Positions 15,115 to 23,535 of a DNA stretch of 46,355 nucleotides are shown one piece after another. The position numbers and the translations under genes were made by a program. The first letter of the stretch is position 1; each line of letters opens with the position of its first letter. The notes beneath the pieces were generated by a model. It searched no databases and was not told the DNA's origin. It saw only the letters and a program-made list of their open reading frames with translations. The DNA is from Oscillospiraceae bacterium (GTDB lineage Bacteria; Bacillota; Clostridia; Oscillospirales; Acutalibacteraceae): the NCBI GenBank assembly GCA_015066465.1, contig SVOI01000013.1, positions 1 to 46,355 of the forward strand, written 5' to 3'.

Positions 15115-15116
15115 TC

Positions 15117-15599
15117 TTATTTTATTCTTTTTTTCATAAATCCAACTGTAAATGGTAAATTCTCAAATTTCTTTACACCTATATGTACAAAACCCAACTT
15201 TTCATACCATTTCTTTAGTCTTACATTCTCTTCAACTATTCCTAAATATATTTTGTTACCATTATTTTCTTTAATCTTTTCTGTTGCAAAGTCAACTAAC
15301 GATTTGCCAATTCCCAAATGTCTTAACTCTGGCAAAACAGCGAGATTATTCAATTCCCATTCACCATCACTGCATTCTGAAAGCGAAAAATATCCAACTG
15401 GAATATTACCGTCATAATATAAAAACATCAATTTATCTTCATCGAACTGTTTTCTCAATTTGTCAATGGTAATAAACCCTGTATATGACGGACAATTGTT
15501 TTTGGTTATTCCAAACTCTTCTGCAACAGTTAAAAAACTTTTCTGTATTATTTCACAACAAATATTAAGCTGCTCATAATTATCTACTTGTACTATCAT
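15117..15599 (-). CDS. GNAT family N-acetyltransferase
   Basis: A 160-residue GNAT. FLYYDGNIPVGYFSLSEC gives strands 2-3, LNNLAVLPELRHLGIGKSLVDFA strand 4 with the acetyl-CoA loop, and ENVRLKKWYEKLGFVHIGVK motif B. It overlaps the dcd stop by 4 bp (ATGA), so translation is coupled. Together with dcd it separates the right-arm phosphoesterase from its ancestral terminator and has no counterpart in the left arm. Substrate unknown. Confidence 0.87.
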   Translation of the reverse strand: MIVQVDNYEQLNICCEIIQKSFLTVAEEFGITKNNCPSYTGFITIDKLRKQFDEDKLMFLYYDGNIPVGYFSLSECSDGEWELNNLAVLPELRHLGIGKSLVDFATEKIKENNGNKIYLGIVEENVRLKKWYEKLGFVHIGVKKFENLPFTVGFMKKRIK

Positions 15600-16132
15600 T
15601 TCACTTCTTTATCCATAAATACTCTTGAGCCTGTTGCACCCTTTTGACCTTGGTATTTTCCATTATATGGATTAAGTGCTGTATCATCCATCTTTGCAAA
15701 TACAAGCTGACCTACACGTCTACCAGCTTTAAGCTCAATTGCACATCTGTTAGCATTATAAAGTTCAAGTGTTATTTCACCTTTGAAGCCAGGGTCAACC
15801 CAACCAGCATTTTGAATGAATAAACCCATTCTGCCTAAAGAGCTTCTGCCTTCAACAAATGCAGTTAAATCGTCTGGTAAATCGAAATATTCCATTGTTG
15901 TAGCAAGAACGAACTGGTTAGGTAAAAGTATGTATGAATCAGTTGTTATAGTTTTATATTTAATTTCATTTTCTAAATTTATAATACCTGTTGAAGTATC
16001 TTCTACAATACTGAATGTATTACCTAAACGAATATCAACACTTGCAGGTTGTATCTGTTCCTTTTCTAAAGGTTCTACAATAAGCTCCTTGTTTTCTATC
16101 ATTTTCATTAACGTTTTATCTGATAATATCAT
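15596..16132 (-). CDS. dcd: dCTP deaminase
   Basis: This 178-residue enzyme deaminates dCTP to dUTP (in some members directly to dUMP) for thymidylate synthesis. The trimeric dUTPase-fold motifs are clear: EGRSSLGR (94-101), NAGWVDPGFKGEITLEL (108-124) carrying the catalytic glutamate, GRRVGQLVF (137-145), and the C-terminal YQGQKGATGSR (160-170) that closes over the nucleotide. Length is close to the family norm. It lies 19 bp after the phosphoesterase stop and is preceded by GGAGAGAAA. The conserved pieces cannot tell mono- from bifunctional deaminase-dUTPase. Confidence 0.93.
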   Translation of the reverse strand: MILSDKTLMKMIENKELIVEPLEKEQIQPASVDIRLGNTFSIVEDTSTGIINLENEIKYKTITTDSYILLPNQFVLATTMEYFDLPDDLTAFVEGRSSLGRMGLFIQNAGWVDPGFKGEITLELYNANRCAIELKAGRRVGQLVFAKMDDTALNPYNGKYQGQKGATGSRVFMDKEVK

Positions 16133-16151
16133 TATTTTCTCTCCTTAAATT

Positions 16152-17870
16152 TTACCCCTTAATATAATCCATACCCCTGAATACAAATGTGAAAATCATC
16201 ATTAACGTTTCATAAATTTTATCAAGAGTAACTTCCATTGACTGGGTTATATTTATAAAGCTATCTGCAGAACCAGTTCTTGCATACCCTTTAATTGAGC
16301 CCACATTATCTGCTACCTCATCGTCATTTGCAAAGCAATCTAAAAGCGGAGTTGCAATTGCTAAAAGGAAGCATTGTGCGCCGTGAGAGATACCTAAATC
16401 AAGCTCTAACTTCTTTGCTAAATCATCTGGTGGAGTTGAGCCGTAAAGAGCAGTTATAGCAGTTGCTGCACTCATTAACTCTTCTTCTGTAATCATAGCG
16501 AGCTCTGTATCTAAAATAAGGCACATTGTTCTTAAAAGAATTGTAACGTCTCTTTCCATTAACGGATAATTCTCTTCACCGGCATAGTGAGCAGAAACAA
16601 GTTCTGTTGCAACATCCCATCCGTCAACGTAATTACTTTCAGGAATATAAATTCCTTTGGCTTTCGCCTGCTCTATAACGCCACCTTCACCACGATATGG
16701 TGTGTTAAGAATATCGTTTAAAGCATCAACAGCTTTTCTTACTATATCATAGTAAAATGCGCCTTTATCAATGCCTAACTGCTCATCCTGAAAACCACGT
16801 TCAAGACGCCACTCAACACCATTCTTGAGGAACTTTTTAGCGTAAGCGTTAAGCCCTTTATTCATTTCTGCAATATGCTCAGGTGTGTAGCCTTTAACGT
16901 CGGTTAATAATTTTTCTGCTTCTATTTTATCAATAGTTGCAATATCGTAATTAATAACTTCATCAGACATTTCTACAATTCTGTATTGTAACGGGTACAT
17001 TGTAAGTGCAGTTGTAGCAAAGTCTGTAATCTGATTACCTTTTGAGCTTGTGTAAGTATTAGCGTCACTACAATGCTCGTGACCAGTAAACACCATTTTT
17101 ATACCAGCATTAGCAAATTTCTCTGCTGTTGAAATATGATTTCTTATAATAAAGTCTTTACTTAAAAGTCCTTGGATTGGCATATGGTCTAAAAGATTGT
17201 GGTGCATCATAAGAATCGGGTATTTGCCATCAGCAAATGCTTTCTCGGCTTCGTTTACAACCCACTCTACTCTGTCATCAGTCATACCGTCGCCTGTTGA
17301 ACGGTTAATATCACAGCTATCTGCTGCAATAAGGCGATATTTCTCATTAAGGTCTGCTGTGTAAGATAAATTACCCTCCATTGTGCTGAGAGCTTCAGAA
17401 AAACCAAATTCATAATAAATTTCTCTGAATTCCTCAAGACTTGTTTCGCCTTCTTTTTCACCCTTACCAGCATCGTGGTTACCATTTATTACATAAATTT
17501 GTTTTCCTGTTTCTTGTTCGAACTTTTTGAATTTTTCAACTATCTCTAAATGCTGTTGTTTAATTGCTCTGCCTTCGTTAGCAATATCACCAGGAATTAA
17601 AATAAATTCTATTTTTTCATTCTCGGCACATTGATTTAAAAATTCATCAACAATATATCTGCTTTCATTTTCCATAGCAGCTCTACGGTTTGCATAACCA
17701 AAAATCGGGTCTTCTGAGAACCACTCAAGCTCTTCCTCTTGCAATTCGTAATGCAAGTCTGAAGCAACTGCAAAGGTAGTGTCAACTATTGACCACGCCG
17801 CACTTACAGGCACAGCTAACGCTGTAACCACAAGTGCCAATATAATAAGTACTGCGATTATTTTCTTCAT
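16152..17870 (-). CDS. Secreted calcineurin-like metallophosphoesterase (right-arm copy)
   Basis: A 572-residue homologue of the left-arm protein with no length change. The signal peptide (MKKIIAVLIILALVVTALA) is followed by the same complete metal-site series DLH, GD, GNHD, MHHN and GHEH. Differences cluster in the signal peptide and the last 40 residues, as expected for a real secreted protein under constraint. It is read from a promoter identical in hexamers to that of the left copy. Here it heads a unit continuing into dcd and a GNAT instead of ending at its terminator. Confidence 0.9.
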   Translation of the reverse strand: MKKIIAVLIILALVVTALAVPVSAAWSIVDTTFAVASDLHYELQEEELEWFSEDPIFGYANRRAAMENESRYIVDEFLNQCAENEKIEFILIPGDIANEGRAIKQQHLEIVEKFKKFEQETGKQIYVINGNHDAGKGEKEGETSLEEFREIYYEFGFSEALSTMEGNLSYTADLNEKYRLIAADSCDINRSTGDGMTDDRVEWVVNEAEKAFADGKYPILMMHHNLLDHMPIQGLLSKDFIIRNHISTAEKFANAGIKMVFTGHEHCSDANTYTSSKGNQITDFATTALTMYPLQYRIVEMSDEVINYDIATIDKIEAEKLLTDVKGYTPEHIAEMNKGLNAYAKKFLKNGVEWRLERGFQDEQLGIDKGAFYYDIVRKAVDALNDILNTPYRGEGGVIEQAKAKGIYIPESNYVDGWDVATELVSAHYAGEENYPLMERDVTILLRTMCLILDTELAMITEEELMSAATAITALYGSTPPDDLAKKLELDLGISHGAQCFLLAIATPLLDCFANDDEVADNVGSIKGYARTGSADSFINITQSMEVTLDKIYETLMMIFTFVFRGMDYIKG

Positions 17871-17916
17871 TTATATCACCCTTATTAACAGAATAAGCCT
17901 AAATTTATACATTTTA

Positions 17917-17945
17917 AATATAACAAAATCGCTATTTATTGTCAA
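17917..17945 (-). promoter_or_regulatory. Promoter of the right-arm phosphoesterase
   Basis: TTGACA, 17 bp, TATATT on the minus strand, matching the left arm. Confidence 0.85.
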
Positions 17946-18015
17946 TAAATTCCCGTAATTTTCACACTTATTTATTACAAAATTATTAAGATATGTTAAG
18001 AAACAGTAAACTGTA

Positions 18016-18044
18016 TTGCAATACGCTGTAAATAATTGTAAAAT
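18016..18044 (+). promoter_or_regulatory. Promoter of the right-arm ABC operon
   Basis: TTGCAA, 17 bp, TAAAAT. The start codon is about 390 nt downstream because the MITE has lengthened the leader. Confidence 0.7.
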
Positions 18045-18124
18045 CGAAATATAAAATAAAATGCAACAATTTGTAGCAAAACAAACTCTTATTAATATAT
18101 AGACATTTTTCTTTTTTACAATTA

Positions 18125-18398
18125 GAGTGAGTGTGTTCGAACCAGATATGGTTTAATACAGTCACTTTTCCCCGTAACATCGTTAAAACTCTTGAAATAC
18201 GTCAGTATTCCTGCGAGTTTTGCCTTGTTACAGAAAAAATTGCCAAGTATTAAACTTCGCAGAACCTGAAATGTCCGAGTTTACGTGCATTTTGGATTTT
18301 CTTTGGCGAAGGAATACTCTCGTATTTCAAGACAAAAAAATATAAAAGGTGCGTGAAATCGGACATTTAAGGCATATTTGGTTCGAACACACTCACTC
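18125..18398. mobile_element. MITE with 26-bp terminal inverted repeats and TA target duplication (mariner/IS630-like)
   Basis: The ends GAGTGAGTGTGTTCGAACC... are inverted repeats over 26 bp with one mismatch (18125-18150 and 18373-18398), each flanked by TA. The 274-bp body has no coding capacity and is itself largely palindromic: CTTGAAATACG at 18190 pairs with CGTATTTCAAG at 18330, and GAAATGTCCGA at 18268 with TCGGACATTT at 18358. The left arm shows the unoccupied TA. TA duplication and non-coding structure are typical of MITEs moved in trans by Tc1/mariner/IS630 transposases. It sits in the 5' leader of the ABC operon. Confidence 0.85.
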
Positions 18399-18436
18399 TA
18401 AAATTAATATATAAAAACAGAAAGACAGGTGACACA

Positions 18437-19336
18437 ATGTTAGAGGTTAAAGCTTTAACTAAAAAATTCGGTACGTTTACCGCTTTACAAGATATTTCCC
18501 TCACCGTTGAGGACGGTAGTGTTTACGGTCTTGTAGGCTACAACGGTGCTGGTAAAACTACTCTTTTAAAAAATATAGCCGGTATTTATAAGCCAGAGAG
18601 TGGCGAGGTTCTTTATGACGGTGAGCAAATTTTTGATAATGAAATAAAAAAAGAAGAAATCTTCTTTATGCCAGATGACCTTTATTTTGGTGCATACGCT
18701 ACTATGAAGAAAATGGCTGACTTTTATAATGGCTACTATAAAAGATTCAGTTACGACACTTTTAATAAATTAACTGAGGCTTTTGGCTTAGACCCTACAA
18801 AGAGAATCAACGGCTTTTCTAAGGGTATGCAACGACAAGCAGAAATGGTTTTAGCTCTTTCTACTCACCCTAAGCTCTTGCTTCTTGACGAAAGCTTTGA
18901 CGGAATTGACCCTCAAAAAAGAATTTTTATGAAAGGTCTTTTAAAAGAGGCTATTAATGAAAATAATATGTCGGTTATTATTTCTTCTCACAACTTGCAA
19001 GAATTAGAAAATCTTTGTGACCATATAGGCATTATAAATGGTAAAAAGATTTCTGTTACAGGTGCTGTAAGTGAACTTTCCTACGGTAAAACAAAATTCA
19101 GACTTGCATTTGCAAGAGAATTTACTCTTGATGAATTCAGTGGTATTCCTTGCGAAAACCTTATTAAAGATGGTCAGCTTGCACTCTTTACAGTAAACGG
19201 TAACACTGAAGAAGTAGAAAAGCAGATTGCCGCCTTAAAACCTGACGTTACCGAAAAAATCAACCTTTCTCTTGAAGAAATATTTATGCAGGAGATGAAA
19301 GGAGAAGACTATGACTACAAATCAATCCTCTACTAA
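18437..19336 (+). CDS. ABC transporter ATP-binding protein (right-arm copy)
   Basis: 299 residues, colinear with the left copy and with all ATPase motifs unchanged (Walker A GYNGAGKTT 34-42, NGFSKGMQRQ 125-134, LLLLDE 147-152, SSHNL near 183-187). The start follows AGGTGACACA. Differences are conservative and concentrated after residue 225, in the accessory C-terminal part. It overlaps the permease by 26 bp as in the left arm. Confidence 0.93.
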   Translation: MLEVKALTKKFGTFTALQDISLTVEDGSVYGLVGYNGAGKTTLLKNIAGIYKPESGEVLYDGEQIFDNEIKKEEIFFMPDDLYFGAYATMKKMADFYNGYYKRFSYDTFNKLTEAFGLDPTKRINGFSKGMQRQAEMVLALSTHPKLLLLDESFDGIDPQKRIFMKGLLKEAINENNMSVIISSHNLQELENLCDHIGIINGKKISVTGAVSELSYGKTKFRLAFAREFTLDEFSGIPCENLIKDGQLALFTVNGNTEEVEKQIAALKPDVTEKINLSLEEIFMQEMKGEDYDYKSILY

Positions 19337-21794
19337 TGTATTTTCACATACATATAAAACTGGTCTTAAAGGCTTACCTATTTTACCTGCCCTTGCAAAC
19401 TTTGGTATTCTCGCCTTTTTTGTAACCTTCTTTACAGGCGTTGAAATTCTCTCAAAACAAGTTCTTTATAACCAGAACGGCGAACAAATCGGCCACATTT
19501 CATCTTCCAGCAAATATCTTTCTTTCTTTTTCGGTGCAGGCGAAGAGCTTGTTATGCCAACACTTGTTTTAGTAGCACTTACAGGTCTTGCTATGGCTAT
19601 TTGTATGTTTAATTTTATTACCTCTAAAAAACAAGTTAACGTTTACTACAGCCTTGGTATAACACGAACAAGATTATTTTTAGGTAAATATTTAGCTGGT
19701 ATAACACTTCTTTCAATTTCAACTTTTATACCTTTATTTATTACACTTATTTTAAATCTTGCTGTTTTAGGTTTTTCTGGAATAGTTTTTAAAACATTCT
19801 TTTTGTATTTATTCACATTCTTAATTGTTTCAATTTCTGCTTTTACAATTACAGCAACTATTTTCTCTTGTGTCGGCACAGTTTTTGAAGCTGGTGTATT
19901 CTCTTCTGTAATTCTCTTTTTACCAGACATTCTCCTCTTCGGAGTTCAGTCTGTTATGGCAAAATTCCTTTACGGCAACCCTTATGGCTTTGACTTTGTT
20001 CCTGCTAATAATGATAGCTGGGATAACTCATACGTTGCAACTCTTTCTGAACAATTCAATTTTTTAAGCCCTGTTTTCTTTATGAAAAAACAACTTTCGG
20101 ATTTTTCAATAATCGAAAGAGAAGAAACAAAAGAAGGCGTGAAACAAATTATTGAAAGCCCTGACTTCACAAATATTATTCTCTGGGTTATTTTCATAGT
20201 AGCCATTGCATTTTTGGGTATTAAGCTTTACAACAAGCGTAAGGCTGAAATTGCAGGCTTTATAGGCACTAACAGAATTTTAAACACCTTTGTTTCATTA
20301 CTTGCTGCATTCTTTGCTTTTTCACTTGTTGTATCAATTTCAAGTAAACTATTAGTTGGTATTATTATAGGTGCTATCAGCTTTATTTTAATCCACTTAG
20401 GTCTTGAACTTGCAGTTTTAAGAGATTTAAAGAAATTCGTTCGTGGCCTTTACAAATTACCTGTTGGACTTGTTGCAGTCTCTCTCTTTGTTGTTTCTAT
20501 GAACACAGGTCTTTTCGGCTTTTCTGAAAAAATTCCTGAAGAAGCAAAAATCAAAAGCGTTTCTGTAACTATTGTCGGTGAAACAACCGGCTACGGCTTA
20601 TTTGGTGAAGGCGACAGATGGTACTCAGACAACAACTTCCAATATATTCCTGCAACTAATGTGTTAACTGGCGAATTAACTTCTTCTGAAGATATAAAAT
20701 CTGCTATTAAAGCACATAAACTTATAGCAAATACAGACGTTGAAGATGCAACACTCAGCAATAATATTCAATTTACTTACACATTAAAGGATGGCTCTAC
20801 CTTCAAACGTAATTTTGATAAGGTTTCCCCAGAAGCTTACAAAGCAGTTCTTTATTTGGAAGAAAGTAATTACTTTAAAAATTCTTTAGACACACTCTTC
20901 AAAGGAGAAATTAAGTTCCCGAAACCTCAGGAGGGCATTCGTCTTTCAGCAAGTGAAGAAGCTGTTTCTAATGCACAATTCTGTTTAAGAGATTCTTCTT
21001 CAACTGTCAGCATTTACTCAAGATATTTAGATTCTTATTTCTATGGTACACTTTCAGAAAAAGACAGAGCAAAGCTTTTAACAGCACTTTACAACGACCT
21101 TTCAAAGCGTTCTGTTACAGATAAATATTACCCAGATGGCTGCCCTGTTGCATTTATGAAATTTGAGGGCGATTTCTACTCAGCTTATTGGGCTACATTA
21201 GAAACAAACACTAATGAATCTGACAAAGAAACCACTAAAAAAGAAAAGCCAAAGACACACTTTGACCTTTGCGATTATTCTTCTGACCAGGTAGAGCTCT
21301 ACACTTCGAGCTTTTATAATCCAAACCCGTTCTTTGTAATTACTGATGATATGACAGAAACAATTTCGCTTTTAAAGAAGCTCAAGCTTTATGACGACCT
21401 TATAAAGACACCTGACTTTGTTTCTGCTGAAATTCTTAAAGCTGACGTTTGTTACAACGGAACTTATGCTCAAGAGGGTTCTACTCAAAAATATTTTTCA
21501 AGATATTTTATTACAACCTACACTTCAACGTCTTATGTTTCGCTCGATGAGCACGGCAACCCCGTTAGCGACCCCTGGATTCGTTACAGCAACACTATAG
21601 ACAAGATGTTTGACGGTTACATTACTAACGATATAAAAGACGTTGAAAAGCTCTTGAGATACTCTTACACAGCGTATGAACAAGATTCTCCTGACAGTGG
21701 CTATTTTGTAACGTTCTACACTTCAAACGGTGACACTTCTCTTTGCTTTATTCCGGAGAATAAGTTGCCATCTGAGTTTAAAGTGAAATTATAA
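19311..21794 (+). CDS. ABC transporter permease with large extracytoplasmic domain (right-arm copy)
   Basis: 827 residues with the same architecture as the left copy: membrane helices up to about residue 400, then a hydrophilic domain. The membrane part and the last 60 residues are nearly unchanged, ending in the shared ENKLPSEFKVKL. The extracytoplasmic part differs by substitutions and small indels around residues 420-460 and 620-640, suggesting faster change in the surface-exposed region. The start is the ATG after AAAGGAGAAG. A substrate cannot be assigned. Confidence 0.8.
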   Translation: MTTNQSSTNVFSHTYKTGLKGLPILPALANFGILAFFVTFFTGVEILSKQVLYNQNGEQIGHISSSSKYLSFFFGAGEELVMPTLVLVALTGLAMAICMFNFITSKKQVNVYYSLGITRTRLFLGKYLAGITLLSISTFIPLFITLILNLAVLGFSGIVFKTFFLYLFTFLIVSISAFTITATIFSCVGTVFEAGVFSSVILFLPDILLFGVQSVMAKFLYGNPYGFDFVPANNDSWDNSYVATLSEQFNFLSPVFFMKKQLSDFSIIEREETKEGVKQIIESPDFTNIILWVIFIVAIAFLGIKLYNKRKAEIAGFIGTNRILNTFVSLLAAFFAFSLVVSISSKLLVGIIIGAISFILIHLGLELAVLRDLKKFVRGLYKLPVGLVAVSLFVVSMNTGLFGFSEKIPEEAKIKSVSVTIVGETTGYGLFGEGDRWYSDNNFQYIPATNVLTGELTSSEDIKSAIKAHKLIANTDVEDATLSNNIQFTYTLKDGSTFKRNFDKVSPEAYKAVLYLEESNYFKNSLDTLFKGEIKFPKPQEGIRLSASEEAVSNAQFCLRDSSSTVSIYSRYLDSYFYGTLSEKDRAKLLTALYNDLSKRSVTDKYYPDGCPVAFMKFEGDFYSAYWATLETNTNESDKETTKKEKPKTHFDLCDYSSDQVELYTSSFYNPNPFFVITDDMTETISLLKKLKLYDDLIKTPDFVSAEILKADVCYNGTYAQEGSTQKYFSRYFITTYTSTSYVSLDEHGNPVSDPWIRYSNTIDKMFDGYITNDIKDVEKLLRYSYTAYEQDSPDSGYFVTFYTSNGDTSLCFIPENKLPSEFKVKL

Positions 21795-21827
21795 TAATTC
21801 GATTTTGAAGATTAATAAGCATAAAAA

Positions 21828-22087
21828 AGTGCTGAGTGCTGAATGCTGAGTGCTGAGTTGTGGAAACGCTTCGCGTTTGATTATAATTATTAATCTATAA
21901 AACAACAAAATTCTATCATTTTTAGTTTACGATAAACTTTAAATGATAGAATTTTTATTTCTTATAATTATATTAATTTTTACTATTTTGTTAGTAAAAA
22001 CGTAAAGATAAATTTACTATTACAATTAATTATTATAATAGCGTCGCAGACCCGAAACTCAGCACTCAGCACTTTGCACTCAGCACT
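21828..22087. repeat. Inverted heptamer-repeat element, unit AGTGCTG (right arm)
   Basis: AGTGCTG units fill 21828-21858, and the inverted counterpart is 22057-22087, with about four mismatches over 31 bp. Inside lie AAACGCTTCGCGTTT (21864-21878), the conserved TATCATTT terminator and AT-rich DNA. It occupies the same intergenic site as the element at 3165-3318, yet the heptamer is unrelated. The whole 21795-22127 gap contains no gene. Confidence 0.85.
21908..21954. terminator. Bidirectional terminator between ABC permease and acyltransferase-like gene (right arm)
   Basis: AAATTCTATCATTT pairs with AAATGATAGAATTT, with an inner AGTTT/AAACT stem. It is the orthologue of the hairpin at 3221-3268. 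Confidence 0.8.
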
Positions 22088-22127
22088 ATTTGGAGTCCAG
22101 AATTCGACGATTAAATAAGGCGTGTCA

Positions 22128-23051
22128 TTACTTTACTATCTTAGTACCATCGAAAACAATAACCCCATTACCACTACCAGTTTTACCACCAGCGAGAACG
22201 TGGTTTTTAAAGGCTCTTCGCATTGATGTGTCATCATACCAATGTTTAGGTGCTTTATAACCTGATTTTGCAAAAATTCTCCAGGCATCGTTAAATTTAT
22301 CTTTGGCTTCACTTCTTACAAGCTCAAAATCGTTTATAAATTTAACTGTGTTTGAGTTTTCTGGTAAAATCTCTTTATTACCCTCATAAAGAAGCCATGA
22401 GCCACATTCAAAGATTATAAGACCATCTTCACGGCGTTGGTCTTTAAAGAACTCATACGCCTTTTTATAAGCATCAAAACGAGCTTCGTCTGTAAGTGGT
22501 ACGCCACTTGATGGAATATGGAAGCCAACAGTTTTGTCTCCTCTTTTAATTTTTATACCAGCACTTGTTGTAAATTCATCTTGCACACCAAAATTAGAAT
22601 ATTCAAACTGGAAACGACCTAAAGCGAAACGGTTAAGATTATAAAAACCTGTATTCCAGCCACCAACAAATGTACCATAAACACCTTTACATTCAACACA
22701 TTCCTTGAACTTATATTTTAAGTCCATAATGGTATCCCAATAAATATCTTCGCTGATGCCCTTTTCTCTGTAAAGCTCAAGCATTTTTTCACTTGCAACA
22801 ATAAGCCACACAAAAGTGAGACTATATTCCTTAACTCTGTAAAGAAATGCAAGTTTTTTCATATCATCGCACATATCACCAAAATCGTGTGCTTCTGGTG
22901 TCATATACTTATCAAGTGTAGCCTGAAATCTTTTTGAAAAGCTATCGCTCTTCTCAATTTTCAATGCAATTTTATGGAAAAGCTCAACTGCTTCTTGTGG
23001 AAGCTCTAATTTTTTCTCAACTAATTTAAAATGTTCATTTAAATACTTCAT
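22128..23051 (-). CDS. Acyltransferase-like protein of unknown function (right-arm copy)
   Basis: 307 residues, colinear with the left copy, keeping RFALGRFQFE and HIPSSGVPL. The start was set at the ATG that matches the left copy; another in-frame ATG lies two codons upstream and is equally possible from the weak upstream GTGAGAT. It is expressed from its own promoter and converges on the permease. The NAT_N/GNAT_C family suggestion is from memory; function remains unassigned. Confidence 0.55.
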   Translation of the reverse strand: MKYLNEHFKLVEKKLELPQEAVELFHKIALKIEKSDSFSKRFQATLDKYMTPEAHDFGDMCDDMKKLAFLYRVKEYSLTFVWLIVASEKMLELYREKGISEDIYWDTIMDLKYKFKECVECKGVYGTFVGGWNTGFYNLNRFALGRFQFEYSNFGVQDEFTTSAGIKIKRGDKTVGFHIPSSGVPLTDEARFDAYKKAYEFFKDQRREDGLIIFECGSWLLYEGNKEILPENSNTVKFINDFELVRSEAKDKFNDAWRIFAKSGYKAPKHWYDDTSMRRAFKNHVLAGGKTGSGNGVIVFDGTKIVK

Positions 23052-23088
23052 AGCCATATCTCACTTACTTAATTTTTTGATATAGTAT

Positions 23089-23117
23089 ATTGTATATATT
23101 TTTAATACAAATTTCAA
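23089..23117 (-). promoter_or_regulatory. Promoter of the acyltransferase-like gene (right arm)
   Basis: TTGAAA, 17 bp, TACAAT on the minus strand, conserved with the left arm. Confidence 0.7.
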
Positions 23118-23133
23118 GTGGTTATAAAATAAA

Positions 23134-23162
23134 AAACAGAGAAGTTTTCACTTCTCTGTTTC
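23134..23162 (-). terminator. Terminator of hup (right arm)
   Basis: AAACAGAGAAGT pairs with ACTTCTCTGTTT, matching the left-arm hairpin with compensating changes at its base. Confidence 0.88.
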
Positions 23163-23180
23163 TTATTTAATAAGTAAAAC

Positions 23181-23450
23181 TTATTTAACAGCGTCTTTAA
23201 GAGCTTTACCAGCTTTGAATGCAGGAACTTTTGTTGCAGCGATTTTGATTGTTTCGCCTGTTCTTGGGTTACGGCCTTCTTTAGCTGCTCTTTCACGTGT
23301 TTCGAATGTACCGAAACCGATAAGCTGAACTTTGTCACCTTTAACGAGAGCGCCTTCGATTGCACCGAAAACTGCGTCTACAGCTGCTGCTGCATCTTTC
23401 TTTGTAAGACCTTTAGCTGCTACTGCATTTACTAAATCTGTTTTGTTCAT
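23181..23450 (-). CDS. hup: HU family histone-like DNA-binding protein (right-arm copy)
   Basis: 89 residues with the complete HU fold, including the GRNPRTGE arm tip. It lacks two residues compared with the left copy (one in the first loop, where it reads AAKGLTKKD, and one near the C-terminus). The ATG is preceded by GGAGGA. It is the last gene of the long leftward operon but probably also has an internal promoter in mazG. If both copies belong to one genome, the cell would make two HU isoforms able to heterodimerise. Confidence 0.97.
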   Translation of the reverse strand: MNKTDLVNAVAAKGLTKKDAAAAVDAVFGAIEGALVKGDKVQLIGFGTFETRERAAKEGRNPRTGETIKIAATKVPAFKAGKALKDAVK

Positions 23451-23462
23451 TTTAAAATCCTC

Positions 23463-23477
23463 CAATTATAATAATTG
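23463..23477 (-). promoter_or_regulatory. Palindrome abutting the hup ribosome binding site (right arm)
   Basis: CAATTATAATAATTG, an imperfect-to-perfect palindrome like the left-arm one and directly next to GGAGGA. Conservation in otherwise variable intergenic DNA suggests function. Confidence 0.5.
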
Positions 23478-23535
23478 ATTTTATTACCAAAAGACAAAAA
23501 CATCAAAATTTTATTTCTGCCTTCAATTTGGACTA

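Noticed and set aside
3165-22087. Heptamer repeats as CRISPR arrays
   Set aside because: Units are 7 bp with no spacers, arranged as inverted arms, and no cas genes are present.
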